From Metallosphaera yellowstonensis MK1 (GTDB lineage Archaea; Thermoproteota; Thermoprotei_A; Sulfolobales; Sulfolobaceae): 47,417 bases of DNA. The DNA lies in the NCBI RefSeq assembly GCF_000243315.1, contig NZ_JH597761.1, positions 991,248 through 1,038,664 on the forward strand, written 5' to 3'. Positions 25,171 through 33,291 of the stretch are shown here, piece by piece (position 1 is the stretch's first letter; the number at the start of each line of letters is the position of its first letter). Under the pieces are notes generated by a model. That model was not told the DNA's origin. It saw nothing but the letters and a program-made list of their open reading frames with translations, and searched no databases. A program made the position numbers and the translations under genes.

Positions 25171-25306
25171 TTACAATCACCTCCTTACCGTATAATTCCT
25201 TCCCCTTCTCCTTGAGCTTTGAGGGGATAGTTATACCATATCTCTTATTCCCATACTTATCGGTGCCATAACTTGAGACAGTTGATTTGAAAACTATTTG
25301 CTTCAT
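25142..25306 (-). CDS. AbrB/SpoVT-fold mini-protein overlapping the TnpB-like gene
   Basis: A 54-residue protein translated directly from sequence: MKQIVFKSTVSSYGTDKYGN, then KRYGITIPSKLKEKGKELYG and a hydrophobic end VIVIVILPDDEE. The pattern of a strand, RYGITIPSKL and a strand is the swapped-hairpin AbrB fold of transcription regulators and MazE/VapB antitoxins. It overlaps the start of the TnpB-like frame by up to 29 nt, so the two form one unit. A TATA-like tract (ataaatttt on this strand, about 25326-25334) lies upstream. It may control the element or have been captured by it. Confidence 0.65.
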   Translation of the reverse strand: MKQIVFKSTVSSYGTDKYGNKRYGITIPSKLKEKGKELYGKEVIVIVILPDDEE

Positions 25307-25349
25307 AAGAGTGTTAGAAGCATTAAAATTTATAAACTTTTATGCTAAC

Positions 25350-25500
25350 ATTAGAATAGAGGGTGCCACCATGAAGTCGATGAGCAGTCGCGAGGTGGAG
25401 GAAGGCACCCAATGAAACTCCCCATGTCCTTGAAGGGAGTGGTTTAACTACCGCTCCCGTAGACGGCATGGAGAGGGAGAAGGAGTGATGAGGCTGAGTG
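25350..25500 (+). ncRNA. Structured element upstream of the AbrB/TnpB-like unit
   Basis: Strong nested inverted repeats are visible: ggtgccacc (25364-25372) with ggtgg and ggcacc; ctccccatg with catggagag; and an inner hairpin gggagtggt/accgctccc with a 6-base loop. A TATA-like tract (tttataaac, about 25329-25337) precedes it on the plus strand at 25-30 bp. No coding frame explains the conservation of these arms. It could be a small RNA or the left end of the insertion element. Confidence 0.4.
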
Positions 25501-25532
25501 ATTAATAGTCACGAAAAGTGACTATTAGTCAC
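25498..25532 (+). terminator. 15-bp stem hairpin, possible terminator or element end
   Basis: gtgattaatagtcac (25498-25512), loop gaaaa, then gtgactattagtcac (25518-25532). The arms pair over 15 bp with one G-U type mismatch. Short words tgatgaggctga and cgatgaaggctga flank the hairpin on its two sides, an imperfect direct repeat. No U-tract follows directly, so termination is not assured. Confidence 0.5.
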
Positions 25533-25697
25533 GATGAAGGCTGAACTCTACATTAATTTTCTTATAATCAATGATGATCTTCCCGTTACTGACGCTCACT
25601 TCCACCTTGCTCCCTTCTCTTAAGTTTAACAATTTCTAAACCTCTTTTGGAATCACAATTCTATACCTTTATCATCAACAATGAATGTGTATCCCAC
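25525..25697 (-). pseudogene. Decayed AbrB-type antitoxin gene
   Basis: From a GTG at 25697 the frame reads VGYTFIVDDKGIE; after a one-base frameshift it reads IVIPKEV, a stop, and then KLLNLREGSKVEVSVSNGK and IIIDYKKINVEFS. Together this is a complete AbrB/VapB-MazE antitoxin sequence broken by one frameshift and one stop codon. No toxin gene adjoins it. The 25.5-25.8 kb stretch otherwise holds only AT-rich sequence. Confidence 0.65.
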
Positions 25698-25806
25698 AAA
25701 ATATTTTGTATTCCCACTCCCTTAAAATTTACTGACTCTTGCCGATCCTTGTGGTTCCCAAACATCCTTCATTATAAGTTAATAGTAACTCCAGTTCCTT
25801 TTTTCT

Positions 25807-27669
25807 TTGATGAATGGAAGTTTAGTGTTCTCTGCCTTATCTCTCACGAAGATAACCAATCCCCCCAAGAGAGTCTTGAAGGTCATGAGAAGGGAGGACA
25901 TCTCGGAGGAGGGAACACCAAGATACGAGTACTTCAGGGGGGTCGAAGGAGACGTGGTGTTGGACATGACCGACATGAGGGGGATAGAGGACATGGGAGA
26001 TAGACTCAAGGTTCTTCCTGGAACACCGTGGTCTGACGTCATGAAGCACTCTGTTGAAACCTTTGGCCTCATGGAGGCCTCTGTGGGAGGATCTGTAGCG
26101 TTTAGTGACGCAGGTTTCGGTTTTAACGAGTTCGGCCCCATATCCAGGAGAGTGGAGGTGGAGGCTATGTTGAGCGGTCAAACCTACGTGGGTGAGTACA
26201 GGGGAGGTGTAATACTCTCGGTGACCCTGAGAAAGGATCCAAGACCGCTGGAGTACAGGAAGTTGGAGAGAGACTTTGAGTTCCTTATCCAAAGGGTGAG
26301 GTATTGGTTCTCCTACAGTTTACCACCATTTAGAGACGTGACCGTGATCAAGAACGGTAATAAGGCCACGCTCTACGTTGCCTATCCAAAGTCTAGGGAG
26401 GCTTTACTCTCAGAGAAATTGGAGGGTATGACACCTACTAGCTCCTACTCCTTTGAACTCGGTAACTACAGGTTTCGGTACTTCGGAGAACTGAGGACAG
26501 AATCACTCTCTGGGACCCAATTTCCCGACGCAGAGAAGATCTGCCTATTCGTGAGAAAAGACGTTACAAGATTCGTAGTGCTGTCCAGCACCCCTCTGGA
26601 CTTTCCACAAGGAGTGGTCCTATATCCGTATTCCACTGAAGGAAGGACGGACCTATTCCAAGGCTGTATACTATGCGGAAGGTGTGTGAGCGTTTGTCCT
26701 CACGGTCAACAGAGAGGAAATAAGGACTACACCCCTCTAGGATTTTTCATAGCCTCAGTTAACGGACGAGAGGAAGAGTACGCTAATTGCCACATGTGTG
26801 GTAAGTGTGATGAGGTTTGTCCGGCTAAGTTGGACATAGTGGGAAGGTTAAAGGGGAAAGCGAAGTTGAGGTCCCATGAGATTGACGTGGTACTGAACTT
26901 TCCCGCCAAGAAGGTCATACTCCTCACCCCAATCTCTCGGGAGTTGAAGAAGGAGTTGGTGGATGTCCTGAACCTCCTGTCCTCACTGGGAATGAAGTTG
27001 GGTGTACTTACCCTCAACGTTCCTCTCGAGAAGTTGGTTAAGGGCGAACTGGAGTTATCCTTGCCTCAGGAAGTGGAACAGATTTACACCCTCACTCCAG
27101 AGGAAGCCTATTATCTGGTGCAACTGAGGAGCAGGAGGGTCATGGACGTTAGCTTCCTTTACGACGAGTTGCCGGAGCCCTTGAAGAAGAGTGTTACAGA
27201 CAAGAGAGTGCACAGGCCCTGTTTTTACAAGGGTAGGACGAAGGGGGAGGAGAAGTGTAGTTTTGCTCTCCTTGAATTGGTCAACGGAGAACCGACATCC
27301 ACTCCTTCGGTAGGGGCTGAGATCACGCTCTGTCCCTTAGCTGGAAAGAAGTTGGGTATCCCTAGCTACTTGGACGTGATTACTCCTTCAACGGAGGGTA
27401 AACAAGGGGCAAGAGGCGTTAGTGATGAGATATTACGGACATTCAAGGAGAGAGAGAAGGTCATGAAGGACATGGAGTGGTATGAAGGGTTGGACGATAC
27501 CCTCATTCAGGATTACGTTAGAGGCCTACTAAGGGGTGTTCTGAAGGGGAAGGGAGTTGGGGACCTGATATCCCTTTACCTAGGGTTAGGAGATCTCTTC
27601 AAAAGTTCAGAAGAGGAGTGGTTGCTCAAGATAATTGAGGAAGAGGTAAGACGTGAGATAATGAATTGA
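25807..27669 (+). CDS. Fused FAD-domain and Fe-S oxidoreductase
   Basis: A 620-residue protein. Residues 35-150 look like a reduced PCMH FAD fold (GVEGDVVLDMTDMRGIED, then LKVLPGTPWSDVMKHSVETF and ASVGGSVAFSDAGFGFNEFG), like GlcD. Residues 280-350 hold two [4Fe-4S] motifs: CILCGRCVSVCPHG and CHMCGKCDEVCPAK. Residues 380-620 resemble a degraded CCG region with Cys in HRPCFYKG and LCPLAG. So flavin and iron-sulfur subunits that are separate in GlcD/GlcF appear joined, in a diverged form. I infer a membrane-linked hydroxyacid dehydrogenase; the substrate is unknown. An ATG at 25810 is an alternative start. Confidence 0.6.
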   Translation: MMNGSLVFSALSLTKITNPPKRVLKVMRREDISEEGTPRYEYFRGVEGDVVLDMTDMRGIEDMGDRLKVLPGTPWSDVMKHSVETFGLMEASVGGSVAFSDAGFGFNEFGPISRRVEVEAMLSGQTYVGEYRGGVILSVTLRKDPRPLEYRKLERDFEFLIQRVRYWFSYSLPPFRDVTVIKNGNKATLYVAYPKSREALLSEKLEGMTPTSSYSFELGNYRFRYFGELRTESLSGTQFPDAEKICLFVRKDVTRFVVLSSTPLDFPQGVVLYPYSTEGRTDLFQGCILCGRCVSVCPHGQQRGNKDYTPLGFFIASVNGREEEYANCHMCGKCDEVCPAKLDIVGRLKGKAKLRSHEIDVVLNFPAKKVILLTPISRELKKELVDVLNLLSSLGMKLGVLTLNVPLEKLVKGELELSLPQEVEQIYTLTPEEAYYLVQLRSRRVMDVSFLYDELPEPLKKSVTDKRVHRPCFYKGRTKGEEKCSFALLELVNGEPTSTPSVGAEITLCPLAGKKLGIPSYLDVITPSTEGKQGARGVSDEILRTFKEREKVMKDMEWYEGLDDTLIQDYVRGLLRGVLKGKGVGDLISLYLGLGDLFKSSEEEWLLKIIEEEVRREIMN

Positions 27670-27670
27670 C

Positions 27671-28210
27671 TTATTCTCGTCGAACCAGATAAATTAAATG
27701 TGGAGATTCTGGAATAACTAGTTTCTCCATGGCCAGGGAAACGGCGTCTGGCGAGCCCGGCAGCATGAATATCACCTTCCCCGCTATTACACCTGCGGAG
27801 CTTTTGGACAGAAAAGAAGCTGGACCCACTTTTGGATCTGAGAGGCTTAGGGCTCTGAAGACTTCCCCAAATCCTTCAACCTCCCTATCCAATATTCCCC
27901 TTATCGTCTCTACCGTGATGTCCGACTTAGTGTAACCAGTCCCACCTGTAGTGACTATAACATCTACGCCCTCAGTTAGGATCGCGTCTAATACAGCCTT
28001 AAGTATCCTTATCTTTTCGTCTGGAACTAACGTATATCCCTTAACCTCATGGCCGTTCCTTATCACCGCCTCCTTGATTCTATCGCCCGACTCATCCACA
28101 ACTACCTCCCTCTTGCTCATTCTCTCGAACCTGGACGTACTCACGGTTATGACGAAGAAGCCTAACTTCTTAGGTGCTCTCTCCCTGTGTAACTCGTGGG
28201 CATGAGTCAT
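27671..28210 (-). CDS. moaB: MoaB/MogA-type molybdopterin biosynthesis protein
   Basis: A 179-residue protein with the MPT-binding fold: [15 protein letters not shown], then the glycine loop [20 protein letters not shown] and the closing [14 protein letters not shown]. It adenylates molybdopterin on the way to molybdenum or tungsten cofactor, needed by enzymes such as the hydroxylase subunit at 39.5 kb. It is encoded convergent with and 1 bp from the end of the fusion oxidoreductase. Start choice is supported by an N-terminal lead of about 15 residues common in archaeal MoaB. Confidence 0.85.
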   Translation of the reverse strand: MTHAHELHRERAPKKLGFFVITVSTSRFERMSKREVVVDESGDRIKEAVIRNGHEVKGYTLVPDEKIRILKAVLDAILTEGVDVIVTTGGTGYTKSDITVETIRGILDREVEGFGEVFRALSLSDPKVGPASFLSKSSAGVIAGKVIFMLPGSPDAVSLAMEKLVIPESPHLIYLVRRE

Positions 28211-28391
28211 GAGTAAAATTTTCCTGACAAGAAATAAAGGGTTTCTTCAATGTAAAACGCTGAGGAATTTATCCTTATAGCAAGGTGAGACACTTTCCTG
28301 GGACTTCAATGTTAGCCGAGCTCTTCCACATGACTCCATCATTACTAACATTTACAAATTCCTTATTATCTCCAATCTCCTAAGGTTCATA

Positions 28392-29036
28392 ATGAAAAGG
28401 TACTTTGATCTGGCTGTGAGCATGATACACGGCATCTCCGGACTATTGGTCATTGTGACCCTACCGATTTCGGTGTTGGTTAGCTTTGGAAGCAAGGCGA
28501 CCGTTCCTTCCACGATAGGCCTCCTCCTCGCCCTGTACTTCATCACTGGGTTGGGGATGGTGTATTCCACCTTTAGGGCAGTGGAAGAGGGGGAGGGCTT
28601 TTACGAACAGGCCAGGGCCAGGATATCCCAATACATAGAGTCACAACCGGTAAACACTCCACAGTACCTCTATGGTTATCAGAACCTCAGGCTTCTACAG
28701 GGGAAGAGGAGGGATGAGTTGAAGGTTCTCATTGTTTTAATTCTCCTCTCAGTGGTTAACCAGGTACCTATCCTTAACGTATTACCCATGGTTTACTACC
28801 TCAACAGGACGGTCTCGAGGTTGAGAGCCTTGGCTTTAACCTCTTTCAATATGGGTCTCCCAGTCAATCGCGAGGTTATGCGTGACAACCTGGCTCTCGA
28901 GGTGTTGACCATAGTCACCAATGGAACTACACTTGGCTTGATGACAGCGAGAGTTCACTCCATGATCCTAGCTCTAGGATCCTCACTTCCTCAGCCAAGT
29001 CCAGGTCTAAGTCAAGGAACTCCCTCCTACGGATGA
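28392..29036 (+). CDS. Hypothetical membrane protein
   Basis: A 214-residue protein with two membrane segments near residues 10-33 and 40-60, a soluble stretch (RAVEEGEGFYEQARARISQY), and another hydrophobic pair at about 113-145. No family is recognised. Its last 110 bp overlap the convergent gene at 28927-29766, an unusually long overlap; the final 35 residues are low-complexity Ser/Pro/Gly and may not be under much constraint. Confidence 0.5.
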   Translation: MKRYFDLAVSMIHGISGLLVIVTLPISVLVSFGSKATVPSTIGLLLALYFITGLGMVYSTFRAVEEGEGFYEQARARISQYIESQPVNTPQYLYGYQNLRLLQGKRRDELKVLIVLILLSVVNQVPILNVLPMVYYLNRTVSRLRALALTSFNMGLPVNREVMRDNLALEVLTIVTNGTTLGLMTARVHSMILALGSSLPQPSPGLSQGTPSYG

Positions 29037-29766
29037 CCGTTCCCTCAACGTAAAGCTTAGTCCCTGGAGGTAGCTCCGAGTACCTGCTCCTGTAACTGGT
29101 AACTGTGACCTCCTCTCCGTCCAGTCTCCCGAGGTACTTCAGAGGCAAGGAGTACGGTTTCACTGACTGGGTTATCACTACTTCTCCTCGGACTCTCGTC
29201 AACCCGGAGGCAGGAGACGGATCTTCACACCTCACTATCTTAAAGGTGTAGGGAATCCCCATGTAAGTTCCCTCGGTTAACCTGTAGGCCTTCAGGATAG
29301 CAAAGTCGGTCTCCAGAAGCCCTTCCACCTCTCCCTTACTGTAATGGAACAGTGGTGACGTCAATCCCGCTCTCCTGAGGTTCCTGAGTGTCTCCACGTT
29401 CTCCTCAGACAAGGAAAGTACGTCCATATCCGTTCCATTACCTGCGTACAGGTAACTCCCCGTGACCCCTGCATCCTTGAAGAACGTGAGGAAGTCCCTC
29501 AGGACTCCCCTAGGCTTTACCTCAAAGGGGTTCAACACCTCGCTTTCCTTAAGGGGTACCAGGGGAACCTCGAAACCTATCTCTTCCACAAACCTCAGGT
29601 ACTGGGGGAACCTCTCTCTAACCAGCCTCATTCCTTCCTTCAAAGTTTTGACTTTCACCCCGTTCACTAGCCTGGGGAGAGCCACGGCATAACCCTCTGG
29701 GTGGTAGCATCCCTTAACCGCCCACACCCATCCGGCGTGTCGCAACATATAGCCCTCGAACACCAA
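28927..29766 (-). CDS. Possible nucleotidyltransferase-like protein
   Basis: A 279-residue protein starting MVFEGYMLRHAGWVWAVKGC. It recalls an archaeal family of predicted nucleotidyltransferases: WAVKGCYHPEGYAVALPR at the start, and a mid-protein block GSYLYAGNGTDMDVLSL in which G and DMD could act as the catalytic motif. The C-terminal part is beta-rich (PPGTKLYVEGTVIRRREFLD). The assignment is tentative. It overlaps the 3' end of the membrane protein gene by 110 bp. Confidence 0.45.
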   Translation of the reverse strand: MVFEGYMLRHAGWVWAVKGCYHPEGYAVALPRLVNGVKVKTLKEGMRLVRERFPQYLRFVEEIGFEVPLVPLKESEVLNPFEVKPRGVLRDFLTFFKDAGVTGSYLYAGNGTDMDVLSLSEENVETLRNLRRAGLTSPLFHYSKGEVEGLLETDFAILKAYRLTEGTYMGIPYTFKIVRCEDPSPASGLTRVRGEVVITQSVKPYSLPLKYLGRLDGEEVTVTSYRSRYSELPPGTKLYVEGTVIRRREFLDLDLDLAEEVRILELGSWSELSLSSSQV

Positions 29767-29790
29767 CCTTTTATTCCACCTCTTTCGGTG

Positions 29791-30780
29791 ATGTTTCCGT
29801 TGAAGTTTATAATAGTTGGCGGGGGAATCCTGGGTAGCTCACTATATCATTTACTCAAGGAGGCTGGGCACGAAGTAAAGGTCTTCGATTCTGGGAAGAG
29901 GAGAGTGTTTCCAACCCTAATACACTCCCTCCTCCTGAAGGGGAGGGACGTTGAGCTGGCCAAGGAGAGCCTGGACTTCTACAGGAGAGTAGGTGTTCCC
30001 ATGAGGGAGTTGCCGTCAATAACGTTGGGACATGTACCCCAGGATCTCATCACGCTATGGGAGGGCGTCGGCGTTAAGGTTGAGGAGAAACATGTGGAGT
30101 GGTTGAGAGCCAGGGGATTGTATGCCAAGGGAGGTGACAGGTTAGTGTCGATTGCCCACTTGATCCATAGTACGCCACACGTGAAGGCTGAGGTCTCAGT
30201 GGACCCAGAAACCTTCACCCTTAGAGCGAATGGGAGGGAGGTGAAGGGAGACGTGATCGTAATAGCTGCAGGGGCGTGGAACCCTCAAACAGTCCCCGTG
30301 AGCAGCAAGAGTTACTATTGCTGGGCCACTTTAGCCCTCTTCGGAACCAGTGAGGTGGGAAGTCATATAATCTATGACTATGAGAAGGGTTTCTACTCAA
30401 GGCCCCTCTTGGGATTCGGAGGAAACCTCGCCATAGTAGGTGATGGAGACGTCATAGAGTCCCCTCCAGGGAGGAGGATCTGCGTTAACTCAGCAGATGT
30501 GCTCTCTAGGGTTAGGGAGAGACTAGGGAGATTGGCACCCCTATACACGGCGGGTGAATTCTGTGAAGGAACTCCGGATATGAGACCAGCCTTCGGGAAA
30601 CTTAAGGAGAACGTATACTACGTGGGGGGTCTTAACGGATACGGAGCAGAGGTCGGACCGGGGATAGCCAAATTGCTAGTCGACTTCATTCTTAAGGGCG
30701 AAGAGAACAAAGAATATTCTCTATCTAGGTTTAATGGGCTAAGGGACTTTCGGTTGGGAAGAGAGCCCCACGAGATCTAG
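29791..30780 (+). CDS. FAD-dependent amino-acid oxidase family protein
   Basis: A 329-residue protein from the ATG at 29791: MFPLKFIIVGGGILGSSLYH, the FAD dinucleotide fold. VIVIAAGAWNPQTV and the C-terminal YYVGGLNGYGAEVGPGIAKL complete the D-amino-acid oxidase/glycine oxidase (DAO) pattern. It is likely to deaminate an amino or imino acid, with O2 or quinone as acceptor. A start 90 nt upstream would run through the neighbouring gene, so the ATG after the AT-rich tract ttttattcc is preferred. Its end overlaps the next gene by 42 nt. Confidence 0.7.
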   Translation: MFPLKFIIVGGGILGSSLYHLLKEAGHEVKVFDSGKRRVFPTLIHSLLLKGRDVELAKESLDFYRRVGVPMRELPSITLGHVPQDLITLWEGVGVKVEEKHVEWLRARGLYAKGGDRLVSIAHLIHSTPHVKAEVSVDPETFTLRANGREVKGDVIVIAAGAWNPQTVPVSSKSYYCWATLALFGTSEVGSHIIYDYEKGFYSRPLLGFGGNLAIVGDGDVIESPPGRRICVNSADVLSRVRERLGRLAPLYTAGEFCEGTPDMRPAFGKLKENVYYVGGLNGYGAEVGPGIAKLLVDFILKGEENKEYSLSRFNGLRDFRLGREPHEI

Positions 30781-31206
30781 ACCGAAAATCCTCAGGTGCT
30801 CGTTGACTGAGCTGGGCGAAAAAGGATCTACGTTCAGGTGAGACCTCTGTCTCTCTTCGCACACCTCACAATCGTATCCTATCCACGCTCCCAGGAATTG
30901 ATCCCCTTCGAAGTACTCTACCGCCCTCCAGCCTCTGAAGTTCAGCAGAGCGTTCACGCCTTCCTGGTTCATTAAGGGAAAGACCACCATGTCCTCCAAC
31001 TTAAGGAAGGAGACCTTCAATCTCCCCAGGTTCCTGGGATCTATCAGTACTGAAGTAGGGCCGTACATCGTCGGGTGGTCTGAGACCTTCACGATCTCTA
31101 CCTCACCCTCAGCGTTAGTGTAGACCGCGACCCCCCTGTGATCCTGGAAAAGGTCCCTTAGGTATTCCCACGAGGGGTTCCTCACTCCGGTCAGCCAAGA
31201 TATCAT
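30739..31206 (-). CDS. Hypothetical protein
   Basis: A 155-residue protein from the ATG at 31206 (MISWLTGVRNPSWEYLRDLF). The longer frame adds 29 residues rich in polar clutter, so the shorter start is used; acttta-type AT tract near 31240 would suit a promoter. A CEVCEERQ motif near residue 110 gives one CxxC pair, and MVVFPLMNQEGVNALLNF is the most hydrophobic stretch. No known family was recognised. Confidence 0.5.
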   Translation of the reverse strand: MISWLTGVRNPSWEYLRDLFQDHRGVAVYTNAEGEVEIVKVSDHPTMYGPTSVLIDPRNLGRLKVSFLKLEDMVVFPLMNQEGVNALLNFRGWRAVEYFEGDQFLGAWIGYDCEVCEERQRSHLNVDPFSPSSVNEHLRIFGLDLVGLSSQPKVP

Positions 31207-31308
31207 GAAAAATTGATTTAAACGGCCCGACCCATAAAGTTGTTGTGTGATGAAGTGACGGTTTACTGAAAGCCCGTGAGGAACGTTTCCCATAGCTGAG
31301 TGATCCGC

Positions 31309-31926
31309 ATGAGAAGGCAGTTCGAGGAACAGCTGAGAGGTATCATGGAAAGGCTCACTGAGACCAGTGAGAGGAATAGGGATCTTGAGGAAGTGTACAG
31401 GAGACTTGTATCACTCAGGATATCTAACGCTCATCACGCCTCCTTGGAGCTAGTAGTGGCCAATCACTTCCTCTCGAGAGGATATAGAGTGTGGGTTGAG
31501 CACGAGAAGGACGGATTGATCCTGGACGTCTACTCTCTGGGCGATAGGGAGGTGGGAGTTGAGGTTGAGACTGCTTTCATACCCCCTGAGGTCTTGGATC
31601 GCCCTGAAGATTATCTGACAGCTCGGCTCACGGTTAAAGTTGCCAGATACGGTAAGTCGGTTCAGGATTTTTACATAGCCGTCCCCTCTTATGTCTTCCC
31701 TCCGCTTCCGGCCGTATTTCTCAAGGCCCCAGAGGAGAGGGACGAAGAGGAACTCAGGTGTTTGTTTAGATTGGTGAGGAGATTCCACAATATACCGGGC
31801 TTAGACCTCAGGTCGTTGAAGGAGGGTAGACTTTCTGGGCTACTCTCGGTTAATCTATCCTCGCTATCCGTCTCCTCGCTGGATGTGGCAGTCCTGTCGA
31901 GGAACTCAGAGGTTGACTGTCCCTAG
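31309..31926 (+). CDS. Predicted restriction-endonuclease-like protein
   Basis: A 205-residue protein starting [20 protein letters not shown]. The middle carries [20 protein letters not shown], then [20 protein letters not shown], which fits the E...D...(E)xE spacing of PD-(D/E)XK nucleases (E in the first helix, D in ILDV, ExE in VEVETA). The third position is Glu rather than the usual Lys, so activity is unsure. It is followed closely by the convergent kinase-like gene (20-nt overlap). Confidence 0.45.
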   Translation: MRRQFEEQLRGIMERLTETSERNRDLEEVYRRLVSLRISNAHHASLELVVANHFLSRGYRVWVEHEKDGLILDVYSLGDREVGVEVETAFIPPEVLDRPEDYLTARLTVKVARYGKSVQDFYIAVPSYVFPPLPAVFLKAPEERDEEELRCLFRLVRRFHNIPGLDLRSLKEGRLSGLLSVNLSSLSVSSLDVAVLSRNSEVDCP

Positions 31927-32550
31927 GAGGAAGAGGAAGGAGATGAAGGACACTGTTAGGTTGTCATCAACGAAAGGGATTAGCTCTGCTGCCGTGGCCA
32001 CAACTCCAGCGAGGAATCCTGGAACGGAAAGAAGGAAGAAACCGAGTGGAGCTGAGAGCAGGAACATCCCAAGGGACCCCCACAGTCCCTTGAATCTCCT
32101 CCCATAAACGTAGTTCCTTATGATTCCAGTGATTCCGTCACCGAAGGACATGAAGAGGAGAGGGAGGAGGGCCACGAAGAGGTGCCTGTCTCCAAGGTGC
32201 CAAAAGTTTGGATAGAGTACCCACGAGATCAAAAGGATCGTCCCGAAGGAGAGAGAGAAAAATATCTCTCCCATGTTGTCCCTCTCTTGAAACCACTCCA
32301 ACGGCTTTGTCCTCCTCCTGGTCAGGAGAAAAATAGCCATGGAATAGGAGGAGACGATGATCACGAGGGGGGAGGAGAGGACGAAGGGGGAGACCACTGC
32401 CACCACCCCACCTCCAGCCATGTGAATGAACTTCCTAGCCACGTAATTATTCGTTGACCTCTCAACAAACTTTGATAGTTTCAGTGTAACTACTCCGACC
32501 CAGGCTACGAGGACGAGGCCCCACAGGAGGTCACTAATGGTAATTAGCAT
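31906..32550 (-). CDS. Polyprenol/dolichol kinase-like membrane protein
   Basis: A 214-residue membrane protein with about six segments. Key blocks are [11 protein letters not shown] (residues 38-48), [20 protein letters not shown] (about 137-156) with GLWGSLGMF, and the terminal DDNLTV. These match the CTP-dependent dolichol/phytol kinase family (SEC59/VTE5). In archaea such a kinase would phosphorylate a polyprenol or geranylgeraniol for N-glycan or lipid making. It starts at the ATG at 32550. Confidence 0.7.
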   Translation of the reverse strand: MLITISDLLWGLVLVAWVGVVTLKLSKFVERSTNNYVARKFIHMAGGGVVAVVSPFVLSSPLVIIVSSYSMAIFLLTRRRTKPLEWFQERDNMGEIFFSLSFGTILLISWVLYPNFWHLGDRHLFVALLPLLFMSFGDGITGIIRNYVYGRRFKGLWGSLGMFLLSAPLGFFLLSVPGFLAGVVATAAELIPFVDDNLTVSFISFLFLLGTVNL

Positions 32551-32638
32551 TCACGAGATAGAGAGACCTGAAGGGTTAAAAATGTGAGCAGGATTCTCCT
32601 CTCTAGAGGTACAAATAAAGAAGGGGAATGTCTTGAGG

Positions 32639-33235
32639 ATGTTCAGATACTCTTTGAGGAACGGAGAGCTGTACCCGGACGAAAATGGCGATGTGACGGT
32701 TTTCGTGGAGAATTGGAACGTTACTGGATTTCGCGGGGGTGAGAGACTTGCAGGGCTCAACTTTCACTTGGAGCCAGAGGAGATGAGGATCCTTGAAAGG
32801 ATCAGGGAACTCACTCGACTAACTGGGATTGAGGTCGACCCTCTTCCAGCCTTGGCTTACCCTGGAAGGGCCAAGGGGCTCATGCTCTCCAAGACGCTAG
32901 GCTGGCTCTTCGAGGAGTTCGTGTATAACGTGATATCAAAGGAGTTCAAGGTGGAGAGACAAGTGAAGAGACTGGAGAGTCTCCACAACTTCACAGGAGA
33001 GAGATTTCACAACAGGCCCGATTTTGTGGTGAACGGCAAGGTCGCCCTGGAGGCTAAAGTCTCATCCCCAAACTACCGACAGTTACTGGAGTACTCTAAG
33101 TCCTATCGGTTCGGGGCCCTGATCATGCCCTTCTCAGGAGGTTTCGCGGTTCCACCTGGATGGAGGTCTTTCACCAACTTTGTCATAGACCAATCCCCTC
33201 TCCTGAAGTGGTTAAGGGAGATTTTACTTGTGTAA
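32639..33235 (+). CDS. Predicted PD-(D/E)XK nuclease
   Basis: A 198-residue protein from the ATG at 32639 (MFRYSLRNGELYPDENGDVT). Around residues 105-150 it holds FEEFVYNVISKEF, then RPDFVVNGKVALEAKV, which is a clear (E)-PD-EAK active site of the PD-(D/E)XK superfamily (RPDF and EAK). The end (RFGALIMPFSGGFAVPPGW) suits the final strand of such a fold. The role could be DNA repair or defence; no methylase neighbour is seen. Confidence 0.6.
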   Translation: MFRYSLRNGELYPDENGDVTVFVENWNVTGFRGGERLAGLNFHLEPEEMRILERIRELTRLTGIEVDPLPALAYPGRAKGLMLSKTLGWLFEEFVYNVISKEFKVERQVKRLESLHNFTGERFHNRPDFVVNGKVALEAKVSSPNYRQLLEYSKSYRFGALIMPFSGGFAVPPGWRSFTNFVIDQSPLLKWLREILLV

Positions 33236-33291
33236 GTAAATTGGTACGCTAGTCCGAGTTAAACTTTTAACTTATTCAAGTAATAGACTTC

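Noticed and set aside
25485-25555. GTGATGA and CTGA words next to the 15-bp hairpin
   Set aside because: Box spacing (2 nt) is far too short for a C/D guide, so they are better read as flanks of the palindrome.
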